This document shows, piece by piece, positions 62,693 to 64,000 of a stretch of DNA of 64,000 nucleotides; position 1 is the stretch's first letter, and every line of letters begins with the position of its first letter. A program made the position numbers and the translations under genes. The DNA is from Vanrija pseudolonga (lineage: Eukaryota; Basidiomycota; Tremellomycetes; Trichosporonales; Trichosporonaceae). The notes beneath the pieces were generated by a model. The model had not been told where the DNA came from and made no database searches. It saw only the letters and a program-made list of their open reading frames with translations. The DNA lies in NCBI RefSeq assembly GCF_020906515.1, contig NC_085851.1, forward strand, positions 2,108,001 to 2,172,000, written 5' to 3'.

Positions 62693-64000
62693 CTACACGC
62701 CCCGCGCGCGCTTCTCGCGAAAGAAGCCCGCGATGCCCTTTGCCGCGGCCGACCAGTCGTCTGCCACAACCACGTCCTCCCCGATCCACTTGGGCAGCCT
62801 GGAGCGTATCCTCTGCGTCGCGTACCGCCTGTCAACGAGCAGGATGACGGCATAGTCGTTTGCGTGGCGGATCGCGCGCCCGATAGACTGGTTGACGGCC
62901 CGCATACACAGGTTGGTGTATAGCTCGTTGGCCGCGTCCTTGCTCGCGCCGGGCAGCCGCTCGACGTAGCGCATGCGCTCCTGCAGCTCGACCGAGCCGA
63001 CGTTGGCGAATGGCAGGCCGACCATGACGACGCAGCGGCCGAGCCGGTCGGAAAAGTTGATGCCTGCGGGTCAGCTGCAGTAAGCACGGCCTACTCACCC
63101 TCCGACAGCTTGCCGCCGACCACGGCGAACATGAGCGCGCCGGTACGTGGCCGCCCAGCCGCGTTGAGCTCTGGCGCATCGATCGCGCGCGCATAGTCGC
63201 GCAGCGTGCTGTCCACCTCTGCAGCCGACTGGGGCTCGTAGAACAGCTTCTTCTTCTGGTCGAGCTTGTCGAGCAGGCTACTGCCCCACGCGGTCTTGAG
63301 CTTGTCGAGGAAGGCGTATGATGGGAGGAAGACGACCACACCGTCGGGGACGAGGCCGACGGCGGAGAGCAGCGCCGCGCCAAGCTCGGCCAGCAGCGCG
63401 TCGTCGCCGCGGTTCGAGAACTTGAACTCAAAGTCGAGCTTGCGCGGCCCGCGCGACACGACCTGCGTGAGGAGGTTGCTCTTTGGGATGACGTGCGCGC
63501 AGGACAGCGTGGCGAAGCGCTCGCGCGGGACAGAGGGGAAGAGCTGCGAGTAGAAGTCGGATACCGGCTCCATTGTGCCACCGGCGAGCACGATCGCGCG
63601 CGCGCTCTTGACCACGTCGGCGAAGCGCTCGGCCGGGTTCAGCAGCACGTACTTTACCAGCACGGCGCCGTTGTCGAGGGACAGGATCACGCGCCCGTCG
63701 TCCCGCGCGTCGGTGAGGGACAGCAGGAACGCCTCAACGTTGTGGAACGCCGCGATGGACGCGTGCCGCGCCGACGTTGTGCGCGGCCGACGCTCGCTCT
63801 TCGCTGCCGCAGCCTCCTCAAGCGACTCGGCGTACCCGCTGACTTTGCGGCTGAGCTTGCTTTCTTTCAAGTACCTGACGAGCTCGATGAGATTCACCGC
63901 GTCGCCTGCGCCGCCGACACGCGCCATGAGCGCGTTGACGTCGAGGAGCTCCCCCTTGGCCTTCGCCTTGTCCGTGCCTGCGTCAATGGCATAGTTGTCG
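62693..64000 (-). CDS. CHL1: ATP-dependent DNA helicase CHL1/DDX11 (5' part beyond window)
   Basis: C-terminal part of an XPD-family Fe-S DNA helicase acting in sister chromatid cohesion. The window holds about 420 residues. From the edge: ARVGGAGDAVNLIELVRYLK, SIAAFHNVEAFLLSLTD, then AIVLAGGTMEPVSDFYSQLF, typical of CHL1/FANCJ. PDGVVVFLPSYAFLDKLKTA is motif IV and GALMFAVVGGKLSEG | INFSDRLG is motif V, split by an intron. GLPFANVGSVELQERMRYVE and MRAVNQSIGRAIRHANDY (motif VI, QxxGRxxRH) follow. The gene is convergent with the exonuclease gene. The Walker A and Fe-S parts lie outside. Confidence 0.92.

Overview
This window reads as nuclear DNA of a GC-rich basidiomycete yeast. Almost every gene is broken by short introns (about 35-90 nt, mostly GTGAGT/GTGCGT...YAG), intergenic gaps are short, and the proteins look tremellomycete-like, including an HSF-type factor, a Zn2Cys6 factor and Mcm5. 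A Trichosporonales-type genome (Trichosporon, Cutaneotrichosporon, Apiotrichum, Vanrija) is my inference; nothing here fixes the genus. No prokaryotic operons, CRISPR arrays, rRNA genes or intact transposons were seen.

Layout. 0.2-7 kb (all minus): coatomer zeta, an NTF2-like protein and the SSU processome protein MPP10. 7.1-10.7 kb: an intron-containing tRNA-Glu(CTC), a selenoprotein-W-like Rdx protein, ALG13, 3-hydroxyanthranilate dioxygenase (BNA1) and NIP7. 11-17.8 kb: the PSMA1-type proteasome alpha subunit, a RidA/Mmf1 protein with two candidate starts, a MIX17/CHCHD2 twin CX9C protein, COQ3 and, divergent from COQ3, a NASP/Sim3 histone chaperone. 17.8-23.8 kb: two tRNA-Ile(AAT) genes with identical mature sequence but different introns, an AT-rich repeat island, a small membrane protein, checkpoint clamp RAD1 and an unusual eIF1. 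23.8-26.5 kb: the mitochondrial m-AAA protease AFG3. 26.5-30.3 kb: gene-poor. 30.3-40.4 kb: a Zn2Cys6 protein, a UBA-RWD-DEAH helicase and MCM5. 40.4-44.7 kb: gene-poor, rich in simple repeats. 44.7-64 kb: an HSF-type factor, SmD3, a TPR protein, ARP4, an MFS transporter, MRM2, TMEM208/SND2, a predicted mitochondrial protein, UTP6, a WRN-type exonuclease and the C-terminal part of CHL1/DDX11.

The genes are mostly housekeeping: ribosome assembly (MPP10, NIP7, UTP6, MRM2), chromatin and replication (NASP, ARP4, MCM5, RAD1, WRN-type exonuclease, CHL1), mitochondria (AFG3, COQ3, MIX17, MRM2, RidA), and translation and splicing (eIF1, SmD3). They look like a chance neighbourhood, not a cluster with one function.

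The most interesting signals are these: (1) an eIF1 whose loop 2, the segment that opposes initiator tRNA, carries an acidic expansion; (2) a predicted 6-nt in-frame microexon inside the HSF DNA-binding domain; (3) several genes whose first coding exon is only ATG, and one whose start codon is itself split by an intron; (4) a 17-nt promoter motif shared by the COQ3/NASP and AFG3 promoters, with shorter variants elsewhere; (5) two diverged, inverted copies of a roughly 85-nt element in an intron and just past the stop of the DEAH helicase gene; (6) a WRN-like exonuclease joined to a RecQ-type helix-turn-helix with no helicase. Exon junctions were read by eye from splice signals and family similarity; where stated, the summed exons keep one open frame.
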